Source: Coptis chinensis (Eukaryota > Streptophyta > Magnoliopsida > Ranunculales > Ranunculaceae). From it: a stretch of DNA of 64,000 nt. The translations under genes and the position numbers were made by a program. The stretch lies in contig CM027381.1 in the NCBI GenBank assembly GCA_015680905.1, forward strand, positions 69,367,501 to 69,431,500. Reading direction: 5' to 3'. Of the stretch, positions 12,241-22,076 are shown piece by piece (within the stretch, counting starts at the first letter, position 1; every line of letters starts with the position of its first letter). A model generated the notes under the pieces. It ran no database searches. It was not told the DNA's origin and saw only the letters and a program-made list of their open reading frames with translations.

Positions 12241-12480
12241 GGGTTTTTAGACTTGCCCCCCATTTCAAAGATGAATTAGACTTGCCCCCCCAAATTTAGG
12301 GAAATTAGACTTGCCCTCCCAAACTCAGACTCCATTTAAGTCAATGCAGTTTGACCGTTATCTCCTTGTGAAATGTCCAAACTACCCTTTCGAATATAAA
12401 ATTACCTAAATAGCCCTTGACTTCACAAGACCGAGTTTTATTTTGAAAAATAAAAGGACACGTGTAAACATCTTGTTCAC
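12241..12480 (+). repeat. Left terminal inverted repeat of the MULE
   Basis: It begins GGGTTTTTAGACTTGCCCCC and ends at CTTGTTCAC, matching the complement of 19176-19384 almost base for base. The left copy is about 30 bp longer because the GACTTGCCCCCC motif near the end is repeated once more. Alternating C-rich motifs near the tip may bind the transposase. Confidence 0.92.
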
Positions 12481-12536
12481 TTTTTCACCCTAAATTTTGA
12501 ACCCTAAAATTTACGCTCTCATCTTCAATTACTAAA

Positions 12537-12884
12537 ATGTCTTCTGCTTCTTGTTCATCCCAAAGAACTTGTTATCATGGAGATCCTGTATCTGTTAAAA
12601 GGTCCAATACATACACGAACCCAGGTCGATTGTTCTATGGATGCAGACATTACAACAAGAACAACCCAGAATTGTCTTGCCACTTTTTCGACTGGGTTGA
12701 TAAAAATCCAAATCGTCAACAGAACAAAGAAGAAACATTGGAGGCAAGAGTTGAAGCTTTAAAAGCAAAAAATCGTAAACTGAAGATGGTGAATCATCAA
12801 TTGGAGTTGGAGGTGAAGAAAATCAAAGTCAAATGGTTGTTGGTTGTTTGCATTATGGTTATCTTATGGTTATTTTACTTTTGA
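12537..12884 (+). CDS. GRF-type zinc-finger, coiled-coil and transmembrane protein carried by the MULE
   Basis: An intact 115-residue frame starting at ATG 12537. Residues about 10-55 form a GRF-type zinc finger: TCYHGDP, then SNTYTNPGRLFYGC and CHFFDWVD, with the conserved NPGR-FY-C and C-FF-W-D core. In other proteins GRF fingers bind single-stranded nucleic acid. Residues about 65-95 are charged heptad-like sequence (EETLEARVEALKAKN) predicted to form a coiled coil. The last 18 residues (WLLVVCIMVILWLFYF) are a hydrophobic anchor at the very C-terminus. The gene reads inward from the left terminal repeat, toward the transposase. Its role in transposition is unknown. The same architecture is common in unannotated plant proteins, many of which may be transposon-borne. 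Confidence 0.8.
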   Translation: MSSASCSSQRTCYHGDPVSVKRSNTYTNPGRLFYGCRHYNKNNPELSCHFFDWVDKNPNRQQNKEETLEARVEALKAKNRKLKMVNHQLELEVKKIKVKWLLVVCIMVILWLFYF

Positions 12885-13395
12885 AATTAGGGTTTATGGT
12901 TATCTTAGAATGGAGGTGTTTATCTAGTTATAGGTTTATATTGGGGAGGCAAGTCTAAATTAAAAATAATATTCTTGGGGTTGTTTCTCTAACTATATGT
13001 TTAGATTGGGAATGCATGTACTTCAACATATCAGTGATGTCGTAGTTGTACTTCAACATACTTGTTAGTTATTAGGGTTAGTTATTATAGCTGTCTAGTT
13101 AGTTGTACTTCAGGTGTAATTCCTCTAGTTGTAGTTAGAACTATTTCTTAGACTAGAACTTTGAGTTACTAGAACTATTTCTTTACTAAAAATAGCAACT
13201 AAAACTTTGATTTATAACTATTTCTTAGACTTTCATTGACTTTTGACTTGGGAATTAATATGTTATAAAGTTATGAAGTTACTTTTTCATTAATGGGATG
13301 GAGTTATGAAGTTACTTTTAGGTAAGAATGAATGTTGTTAGTAGATTAAGGTAAAGATTGGAGACCGTGTTGTATTGTTTTCTATTATTCTATAA
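12885..13395. other. MULE interior between GRF gene and repeat-containing frame
   Basis: AT-rich and non-coding, with short repeated phrases such as AGAACTATTTCTTA. It may be an intron or 3' untranslated region of the plus-strand MULE gene; an AACAG acceptor-like site occurs just before 13396. Confidence 0.4.
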
Positions 13396-14122
13396 AAATC
13401 TTTCTAACAGGTTCCAAAAAGAGTAAAGACTTCTATAAAAGCTACTCGTGGTGGTTTTCGCCATTTTCAAAAGTGGTCTGACAAAAAGTGTAGAAATGGT
13501 GAAGGCCAAGTTATGCTCGATGGAGGTGGATCATGACAATATAAAGGAATCTTGTGCTGCTGTCATAACTATGTTGAAAGCAAGGGTGAATAGTAGGGTT
13601 TTCATGGAGGTGGTGTTGAAAAATGATAAGTTGAGGATGACTTCATGCCGTAAGTGTAGGGAACTTTGTTTCGTAGAGATGGAACGTGGAGATGGAAGTG
13701 GAAATCATGAGCATCTGGAAACAGATTGGCCACCACCAGGTTATGAGCATGTGGAGAGATCAGCTCGAGGGAAAAATGTACTTGTAGCTCTAGCTCGAGG
13801 TCCAGCTTTCTAGAGGCAGATGCTCCACCACCAGGTTTTGAACATCTGGTCAGATCACCTTGAGGGAAAAAATGCACTTGTAGCTCCAGCTCAAGAGGCA
13901 GATGCTCTACCACCAGGTTTTGAATATCTGGTCAAATTAGCTCAAGGGAGAAATGTATCTGCAGTTTCAGCTCCAGCTCGTGGATTTGGTAGGAGATCTA
14001 CAAGGGTCTTTCCACTTACAGCTCAACCACCACAAGCAGCACCTCAACAAAGGCAGCAACTTAAGGAAGTGGTTCAAGCACTTGCTGCTGCTGGTGTGCC
14101 CTTGCCGAAGCTTAAGAAGTGA
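13396..14122 (+). pseudogene. Second plus-strand MULE frame with PPPGFE repeats, broken
   Basis: The segment encodes a Lys-rich and Cys-containing stretch (from the ATG near 13496, MVKAKLCSMEVDHDN) followed by repeats of the motif PPPGYE/PPPGFE-H-(V/L)-R and then a Gln/Ala-rich tail ending LAAAGVPLPKLKK at 14122. A TAG at 13811-13813 and a change of frame between repeat units break the reading frame. It may be the 3' exon of the GRF gene or a separate accessory gene. I do not recognise the family. The tandem units make frame slippage likely. Confidence 0.5.
13730..13985 (+). repeat. Three tandem coding repeats of about 82-95 bp (PPPGFE units)
   Basis: Units start near 13730, 13825 and 13907. 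Each begins CCACCACCAGGTT, continues through GAGCAT or GAACATCTGG and ends in GCTCCAGCTC-like sequence. Unit lengths differ by more than multiples of three, so the frame shifts between them. Confidence 0.75.
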
Positions 14123-14263
14123 TGAAGTGATGTTGTAATGTTGTTAAGAAGTTAGGGAGTAATGTTTTGTTTTGATGTTGTTAAGAACAGATGAAGTGAT
14201 GTTGTAATGTTTTATTTTGATGTTGTAATGTTTTGTTTTGATGTTGTAATGTTGTGTTTTGTG
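14123..14263 (+). repeat. Short tandem repeats of GATGTTGTAATGTTTT type
   Basis: At least four imperfect units of GATGTTGTAATGTT(TT) in the presumed 3' untranslated region of the MULE plus-strand gene. Confidence 0.7.
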
Positions 14264-15016
14264 TTTTGAGCACTCTGTAAAATGGAAATGGAAATGGAAA
14301 TGTTGTTAAAGTTCTGTGTGAACTTGATTTTGTGTTTTGAAATGTTGTCTGTCTGTTTCTTCTTTGCCATTTTGTCTGTTTGGGTACCTTGAGTTGTCTA
14401 TTTGGGTACCCTGTCTGTTTGACTTTCTTAGGGTACCCACTTTCTTATAACACATTTTTATTAGTATACATAATGTTGGTTATCATGCTTGCGTGCCAAG
14501 TCTGAAAGTGGATGTTTATAGGGTACCCATGTTTATATTGTTATCAGTTATCACTACTATTATGGTGATAAGGCTTATTGGTTAAACCAGAGAAACACAG
14601 GTACAATAAAAAACCAATCCTCAAACCAGAGAAACACAGGTACAATCAAACATAAATTTTCAAACACAGATATCCTTGATTTACAATCTTGAATAGCCAT
14701 AGCCATAATAGTTGTGTTTTCATGTGCTCATTATGAACAAACAATCAACAATATAACCTTAACCATTTCTCGATGAGAGTTACTAACAAAAAAAAAAAAA
14801 CTGAGTATAACCTTAACCAAATGTCCGACATGAGTTATTAACAAAAACAATTCACTCCATTCCTATACGCACCCACATCACTTGGGTCCGACAACTTGAA
14901 ACTTCTTCCTTGATGTTGGCAAGGGGTCGGGGAGCAAGAGGAGGCGATTTTCTTAGTTGCTTTGAATGGTGCATCCCCCACTCGCCCCCGTGGCACCCAA
15001 GGCCGAGATGCCGGGT
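14264..15016. other. Centre of the MULE between the convergent genes
   Basis: Non-coding junction where both transcripts should end. It contains a duplicated 23-bp phrase (AACCAGAGAAACACAGG...) at 14584 and 14625 and GGGTACC repeats at about 14380-14530. No gene seen. Confidence 0.5.
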
Positions 15017-18000
15017 CCTCACCGCATAAATGGAGTTGATCCCGGTCTATGTGGCCTTGGCCTTTTGGTTGCTATTGGTGCCCTGACAGTTCCCCCAGCA
15101 GTAAATGTTAGCTCAGCTGCTTCAAGCACACTAGTGGATGACTTGCCTGGTTGCTTAGACAAGAAATCACCAAATGTGTGCCTTTGTTCCGTGTGCGATA
15201 ACGTAACATAACATAATTTTAAGCTAATCAACTAGGGTCTAACATAGGAGCATATTGTAACTTAAAACAATTACAAAATATACCTTAAAAACTTGAGCTT
15301 GAGCAGTTTTGATCTTCTTACTCTTGGTGGTCCAAAAGTCGTCGAGTTAGCGGCCGAAATTAACTTGAGGAGTTTCGATGAAGCCCGAGATGCTTGCAAA
15401 CTTGATTTTGGAGCCGCTTCAATAGTTGACTTTGTTGCGACTTTGCTTTGGATGCTTCCGGTTGAGTCGGTCCTTCGAGAAGTTGATTCTACATACTTCT
15501 TCTTACATACCCTCTGTGTTGCTTTTGGTGATTTTGATTGAGTGGATTCTAGAGCTTCCTCAGGAATAGGAGCTGATACTTGTGATGCTTGAGTGGATTT
15601 TTTTAGCTTCATCTGGAATAGGAGCTGAAGCTTGTGATGCTTGAGTTTTCTCTTGAGATTTTTTGCCATGCTTATCTTTCTTTGCAGTAGGAAGACATTT
15701 ACAAGTCTTGGTATTGTGTCCTGGGTGATTGCACTTAGAACAAACCCTCTTTGTTACTTTTGATGATGATGCTTGAGTAGGAGATGATGCTTGTGATGCT
15801 TCAGTGGATTCTAGAGCTTCATCCGAACAGAGTCAAGCTTGAGTTTCCTCTTGAGATTTTTTGCCATGCTTTTCTTTCTTTGCAGTAGGTAGACCTTTAC
15901 AAGTCTTGGCATTGTGTCCTGGTTGTTTGCATTTAGAACAAAGTCTGATTTGTTTGTTGGGATTAACTTCTTCATCTGCTCCTCTAGTCCTTGCCTTTTT
16001 GGGCCTCCCAATGTCTCTGACATATGGAGGTGGCATGATTTGTCTTTCAAGATCCTACATACATAATATATGTTAGTCCTTTTGAGATTAGGAAACTACA
16101 CAATCATTAATTACGGATAGACTACAACTTACACAATTCATAGGCCATTCAGACATATCAGGCATTGGCATGATGTGTCCCACGTAAGCAAGCTTGTAGG
16201 TTGACACCCAATAATAGCTACTACAATATTCTTTCCAATACACTCTCCTTGGATACAACACTGCCACTGCATGTACACAAACTATATTAGATAACTGCCA
16301 CCTCATACAACTACACTCATGGTCAACTAAGTTCACACAAAATCTAGTTCCATTTTCAGTTTTAACACTTATCACCACCTCATTGCTTGATTCCACATGA
16401 TACCAATGGACTTTTTTTTATCAGTTCTTTGATTCTCTTTTCCACTTGTGGAACTAGACTATCCTCATCCCATTCCTTGGCCTTTTCTCTCCTCTTGTAC
16501 AGAAAAAACATTAACAATGTATGATACTTATCAACAAAAGGAACTATTGGCTTATCCCTCAGTTCCAATATCCAATTGTTAAAAGACTCAGAGAAGTTGT
16601 TGCTAATATGATCACACTTTGTAGTAAGATCAAAGTGTGACCTAGCCCAACATTCCACATCTTCTTGTAGCAACCATGCCTTGGCTTCCGTACATTCTCT
16701 TCCTAGCTTCTCCATTAACTTTTCAAACTCTAGCTTCTTATAACACTTAGCTGCACCCCAAACTATAGTCTCTAAGTATTTGGCTTTAAAGTACTTTTTG
16801 AAATTCTTGAACATATGCCTAAAGCAAAACCTATGGGGATTCCTAGGAAATTCATGTGCCAAAGCCTCAACCAATCCTTTATGTCTATCTGAAATGAATG
16901 TCACAGGTTCCATATGTTCATCTATTCCATACTTCTTCATTATATTCAAAAACCCAATCCAACTATCTTTATTCTCAGACCTAGTTATATAAATGGCCAC
17001 ATGAAACAAGCCATTGTTTCCATCCAAGGCCACCATGCTTAAGCATTGCCCTCCATACTTCCCCTTCATAAAACATCCATCTAGTCCTATGATAGGCCTA
17101 CAACCATTCAAGAAACCATGCAAAGAAGCAAGAAAACAAACACACATATCCTCAAATGTCAAAGTACCATCAGTTCTAGAATAACATGCTCTGGATCCTG
17201 GATTACTTTTCAAAATCTGTATCAAGTAAACATTTGAAATAGTTCAAACACCATTATGATAAACAACCAAATTATTTACAAATATATATAAGGGTATAAA
17301 TAACATACCGGATCACATAGCACAGGTAACATGTTATAACTTGCTCCATAGTCACCATGAATATCTTGCAAACATTTCAACCTTGCATGCCAAGCAGTCC
17401 AATAGCTAATACTAACATGGAAATCTCCTCTCATGACTTCAGCCATGATAAATCTTGGAGACATGGTCTTGTAATGTACCTTCATTTGTGCTGCAATCTT
17501 TCTTGCAACCCAATTTGCATCAGCCATCCCATTCTTCAGTTCTGGATCAGCAGAACATATATGTTCATTTACAAATGTACTTAATCTCATTGTGAAGGCA
17601 TCAGGCCTCAGTCTCCAATAAGCAGCCCAAGGACAGTCTTTACCCTTGTAGCTACCCTTACATTTAGCTCTAATCCTGTACCTTTCATTAACAGTCCTCA
17701 TATCAACTTCAAATCTATTCTTTATGTAATAATTTGAAATTTCATGCCTTAGAGTTTCAATGTCAGGCCACTCCATGCCAACTTTTCATTCATCAGAACA
17801 TGTTGGCATAACTATCTCTCCTTCATCCACATACACATTGGAGGTTTCATATACAAAATTGTAAAACTCATCACTCCTTGGTTGCTGCCACTCTATTTCT
17901 TCATCTGATGAGTTTATACTATGGTATCTCTCACCAGGGTCAAGCTGATCAATCTGAGGTTGTCTAGGTGGGTTTTTAAACCCAACCTCAACATCAATCT

Positions 18001-18642
18001 CTACTGGATCATTTGTTGCAGGTCCTGGTACATCCACATACTCTGGCAGCTCAGTATCTATTTCTTCATCAGAAAACTTACTAAGTTCAACCCAGAAGCT
18101 ATCTTCCCCATCAACTAGTACGCCTTTACTATACCCTTCATATGTGTTGTACTTTTCTTCTTTCCCTTTGCTTCTCCCTTGTCCTTACCACTCTTCTTAT
18201 TTTGCTTACTACCAAATCCCTTGTCATTAAAACTCTTCTTCTTCTTTTGCATGGAATTCCCCTTGTCATTTGCATTCAAAGCCCTCTTCTTAATCAATTT
18301 TTTAAAATCCATTAGTGTACACATTGTTTCATCATATTCTTGAGATGGTGGAACAACACTTTCATCCATATTATTCTCCACAAATACATGACAATACCCT
18401 TCATCATCAACAACTAACAAATCAAACATTCCTAAAAGACCACTATCACTGTTTACATACACTTGCTTACCACTAACAATATAGAACAACTTAATGTTTA
18501 TATAATCCAACTTTGACATGTGACTAGGTAGACTAACATCTGCAGCAAAGTCTATCATATTCAACTCATCACTATCAACATCAAGCATTTCCTTAACTGG
18601 ATATTTTGATCTCAGAATCCAAATGTGACAATTCCTCTCCAT
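15017..18642 (-). pseudogene. MULE transposase (MuDR type) with PB1-like, MULE DDE, SWIM and zinc-knuckle parts, inactivated
   Basis: In order from the ATG at 18642: a PB1-like domain of plant MULEs (18642-18300), a Lys-rich linker, an acidic linker (18118-17786), the MuDR N-terminal domain (17776-17309, EWPDIETLRHEISNYYIKNR), an intron (donor GTATGT after 17309, acceptor before 17216), the MULE catalytic domain (17216-16410; first Asp in GLDGCFMKGKYGG, second in FISDRHKGL, later SNNFSESFN), a SWIM finger (C-S-C at about 16300, then C-V-H-A) and CCHC knuckles. A last likely exon ends PGSTPFMR near 15017. Damage includes a frame change near 18118, an in-frame TGA at 17783-17785, and a frame shift at a run of eight T (plus strand 16412-16419) before the SWIM finger. 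It reads inward from the right terminal repeat. Confidence 0.88.
15640..15960 (-). repeat. Duplicated CCHC zinc-knuckle module in the transposase tail
   Basis: Two copies of the sequence for a CCHC knuckle followed by a Lys-rich segment occur: CSKCKQPGHNAKTCKGLPTA near 15880-15945 and CSKCNHPGHNTKTCKCLPTA near 15685-15750, each followed by KK-KHGKKSQE. They lie in different frames because of an intervening stop or shift near 15830. Ser/Thr-rich STQASQVSAPIPEEA-type repeats follow. Confidence 0.75.
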
Positions 18643-19175
18643 TTCTTCTTTTTGAAAAATCGACCCAAAGATAATGTATCTTCAAATTTTTCCTATCACC
18701 CATTTCTGTAATACAAACATAAATGTTAACCCCACTTCCATTCATAAAAAACCAAAATTATATCTTGGGTTGAATCGAAATTGTCAAAATTATATACAAA
18801 TTTAGACTGCATGCATAAAATTGTACAAATTTAAACTGCATGCATAAAATTGTTATCTTTCTCGATTTCCCAGGTACCAAATCAACATATTCCACCAAAA
18901 ATACTTAAAACAACTTTAAAACGTAACATAATTACCTCCGCAAATTGCAAGTAAAATTTGTCCTTGCTTCTCCTCTTCAAGTTGCAAATGATTGACAGGT
19001 TGAAAATGATAACAAATAGCACTTGCTATGAAGACTAACACTAAAACAACATGAATTTATCAAACACGACCTAACACCATGACTCAACACAGACAATGAA
19101 AGCTAGAGTACATTTTCCCGCCTTAAAAATGAGAGAGCGCTAATTTTAGGGATGGAATATGGACTGTTGATCTGA

Positions 19176-19384
19176 GTGAACAAGATGTTTACACGTGTCC
19201 TTTTATTTTTCAAAATAAAACTCGGTCTTGTGAAGTCAAGGGATATTTAGGTAATTTTATATTCGAAAGGGTAGTTTGGACATTTCACAAGGAGATAACG
19301 GTCAAACTACATTGACTTAGACAGAGTCTGAGTTTGGGGGGGCAAGTCTAATTTCCCTGAATTTGGGGGCAAGTCTAAAAACCC
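19176..19384 (-). repeat. Right terminal inverted repeat of the MULE
   Basis: About 209 bp, the reverse complement of the left repeat apart from scattered substitutions and one motif copy fewer. It ends GTCTAAAAACCC at 19384. Confidence 0.92.
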
Positions 19385-19393
19385 ATTATTTTT
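19385..19393. repeat. Right 9-bp target site duplication of the MULE
   Basis: ATTATTTTT, identical to 12232-12240. Confidence 0.9.
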
Positions 19394-19575
19394 TAAAGAA
19401 AGGCAGCAACCAATCTAACAATTCTTGATATTAAATTTTTTTAGATTTGCTAAGGGTTAGGTGTAAATGGACTTATTATTCATGGAACAATAGTAAGCTC
19501 TCTTGCGGTGCTCCTCTCTACCCCTCTTTTCTCTACTCTTTCAAATTTGAATTCATAGTTTGCTTTAATTTGTGT

Positions 19576-20177
19576 TGTGAATAGGACAATGCGGAAACAA
19601 CGTTATCCACAACAAATAGATCAATCCTACACAAGGATCAATCTTTCTCACTAGACAAGACTTTAACACCCTCCAAAGTATTCCCAACACTTCTCAATAT
19701 CAAATAAACAAGTATCTAAAATAAAACAATTAATGTAAAAGGAAGAATAAACCACAAGACGAGATATATCGTGGTTCGACAATTTGCCTACGTCCACACT
19801 GTGAGTTCCAAACTTTACTAGATGTCCGGAGTAACAGATTACAAGTCTCTCAATTCACTCACAAAGAATGAACACTCAACTCACAAAGAATTGCTCACTT
19901 ATAATCTCTATCTTTCTTAGTTTTGGAAAAGTTAGGTTTCTACAGAAAAAACCTATATTTATACTATTTCAGAAAACTTTCGAAATAAGTCAAATTCGTG
20001 CTGAAATACGGTGGAGCATGACCCGCGCCCTTGTGAAGGCAAAAGGGAGCGCAGGGTGTGCTGAAGAGCCTGGAGGTCAACCAAGGCATGAGCGCGACCC
20101 GCGCCCTTGTAAAGGCAAAAAGGAGTGCAGGGTGCGCCCTATATGAGAAAAGTAAAAATCACCTTTTTTTCTCTACA
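19576..20177 (-). repeat. 3' LTR of the copia element
   Basis: On the plus strand it runs TGTGAATAGG...CTCTACA; on the element's strand it starts TGTAGAG and ends TTCACA. It contains two GC-rich units of CGCGCCCTTGT-AAGGCAAAA-GGAG-GCAGGGTG-GC at about 20,021-20,065 and 20,096-20,140, which contrast with the AT-rich rest. Confidence 0.9.
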
Positions 20178-20190
20178 TTCTCCACCTCGG
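20178..20190 (-). other. Polypurine tract of the copia element
   Basis: CCGAGGTGGAGAA on the minus strand, directly upstream of the 3' LTR, at the usual position for priming plus-strand DNA synthesis. Confidence 0.75.
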
Positions 20191-20316
20191 TGAGGTTTTA
20201 ACACATAAAACCGAGCCGAACACATCTAGCAAGAACACATCCAAAGAGGAACACATCCAATGGGAAGACTGCAATCAATCAAGCCCCCCAAAGGGCCATG
20301 CCCAGAAAGGGCTCTT

Positions 20317-22001
20317 TCAAACATGTACGATTTGGAGCAAGTCCAAACAGTGTTGGAACTTAACTCCGGTGACAACTTTCGTCAGCATATCAGCAGGATT
20401 GTCATGGGTGTCCACTTTCTCAAGTGCTACATCACCATCCTCAACGACATCCCGTATAAAGTGATAACGGACATCAATATGCTTGGTCTGAGCATGATGA
20501 ACCTGGTTCTTCGCCAAATGAATAACATTCTGACTATCACAATACAAAGCAACACTGTTCTGCTCAATACCCATATCATCTAGAAGATCTTGAAGCCATA
20601 GTGCCTCTTTCACTGCCTCTGCTACTACCATATACTCTGCCTCAGTAGTAGATAGAGTAACTGTAGCCTTTAGCATAGACCTCCAACTAACCGGTGCACC
20701 ATGCATCATAAATACATAACAAGTAGTCGAACATCGTCTATCTAGATCACCTGCATAATCTGAATCCACATACCCACTGACATAACAAGTGCCTCCACCA
20801 TAAACTAATCCCACATCCAAGGTACCCTTCAAGTACCTTAGTACCCATTTCACTGCCTCCCAATGCTGCTTCCCAGGATTTGTCATATACCTGCTTACAA
20901 CACTAATCGTCTGCGGAAATATCCGGGCGCGACACCATAGCATACATCAAACTGCCCACGACACTTGCATAAGGAACATTAGCCATATGCTTTTGTTCCT
21001 CCACCGAACTAGGAGAGAACTCAGCTGAAAGCCTAAAATGCCCAGCTAAAGGTGTGAAAACCGACTCTGCATTCTCCATAACAAATCGAGAAATTACTTT
21101 CTAAAGGTATTTCTTCTGAGATACAACTATCCGTCGCTTCTTCCTTTCTCTGTCAATCTCCATGCCCAGTATCTTCTTGGCTCCACCTAAGTCTTTCATC
21201 TCAAACTCAGAGCTAAGTTGAGATTTCAACTTGTCTATCTCCACCATACTTTTGACAGCAATAAGCATGTCATCCACATAAAGCAGGAAATAGATGAAGT
21301 CATTACCACGAAGCCTACGAAAGTAAACACAATAGTCATACTTACTTCGGGTGTACTCATGTTGCATCATGAATGTGTCAAAGCGCTTGTACCATTGCCT
21401 GGGCGATTGCTTTAACCCATATAGTGACCTATTCAATTTGCATACATGATCTTCTTTCTTAGCAACAACAAACCCTTTAGGTTGTCTCATATAGATCTCT
21501 TTCTCCAAATCCCCATGCAAGAAAGCAGTTTTAACATCAAGTTGCTCTAACTCCAAGTCGAAGTGAGCAACTAAACTCAATAACACACGAATGGAAGTAT
21601 GTTTGACCACCGGGGAAAATACCTCATTATAGTCGACTCCTTCCTTCTGTGAAAACCCTTTTGCTACTACTCTTTGCCTTGTACCCAAGATCTTTGTCGG
21701 ACTCAGGAAGGACCTCTTTCTTTCTGAACACCCATTTACTGTCGATAGTCCTTTTGCCCTTTGACAATAAAACTAGGTCCCATGTGTGATTTTTATCAAG
21801 AGACTCTATCTCTTCTTGCATAGCAACCAACCAATCTCTGTAATGAGCTTCTCTAACAACTTCCTTGAAGCTATCTCGCTCATCATATTCAATATTTAGT
21901 GCATATGCCACTAAATCCACCTGACCATAGTGTTTCACCAGCTTCTCGTGCCCATATTTGTACACTTCTTTAACTTGTCTCTTTGGCCTAGGGTCAGCCA
22001 T
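20317..22001 (-). pseudogene. Copia reverse transcriptase and RNase H, broken
   Basis: The reverse transcriptase (22001-21101) includes FSPVVKHTSIRVLLSLVA, QLDVKTAFLHGDLEKEIYM and the catalytic YVDD box near 21265. RNase H (20943-20317) has the family acidic residues in VDSDYAGDLD, STTEAEYM and YCDSQN, and ends NPADMLTKVVTG. The frame changes between 22001-21627 and 21688-21101, and again between 21101 and 20943. Some flanking reverse transcriptase residues are therefore lost. Confidence 0.88.
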
Positions 22002-22076
22002 TACAAGTTGCGGATGTTCATGCTCTTCTTCTTATTGCTGTGTGGTTCCATGATTTGGTACCTCATCATGAACCAA

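Larger units (their letters stand above)
12241..19384. mobile_element. Mutator-like DNA transposon (MULE), complete, 7,144 bp, two convergent genes
   Basis: Long terminal inverted repeats, an exact 9-bp target duplication and a MULE-domain transposase identify the element. A GRF zinc-finger gene begins 57 bp inside the left repeat and reads rightward; the transposase begins about 530 bp inside the right repeat and reads leftward. Both probably use the terminal repeats as promoters, as in maize MuDR. The GRF frame is intact, whereas the transposase carries at least three inactivating changes, so this copy could move only with help from another copy. Confidence 0.93.

Noticed and set aside
13602..13913. 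Minus-strand Leu/Glu-rich frame with LELELQVHF repeats
   Set aside because: It is the shadow of the tandem PPPGFE repeats on the plus strand.
14966..15211. Plus-strand frame MVHPPLAPVAPKAEMPGP...
   Set aside because: The minus strand of the same stretch fits the last transposase exon (ending PGSTPFMR) better, so this is a shadow.
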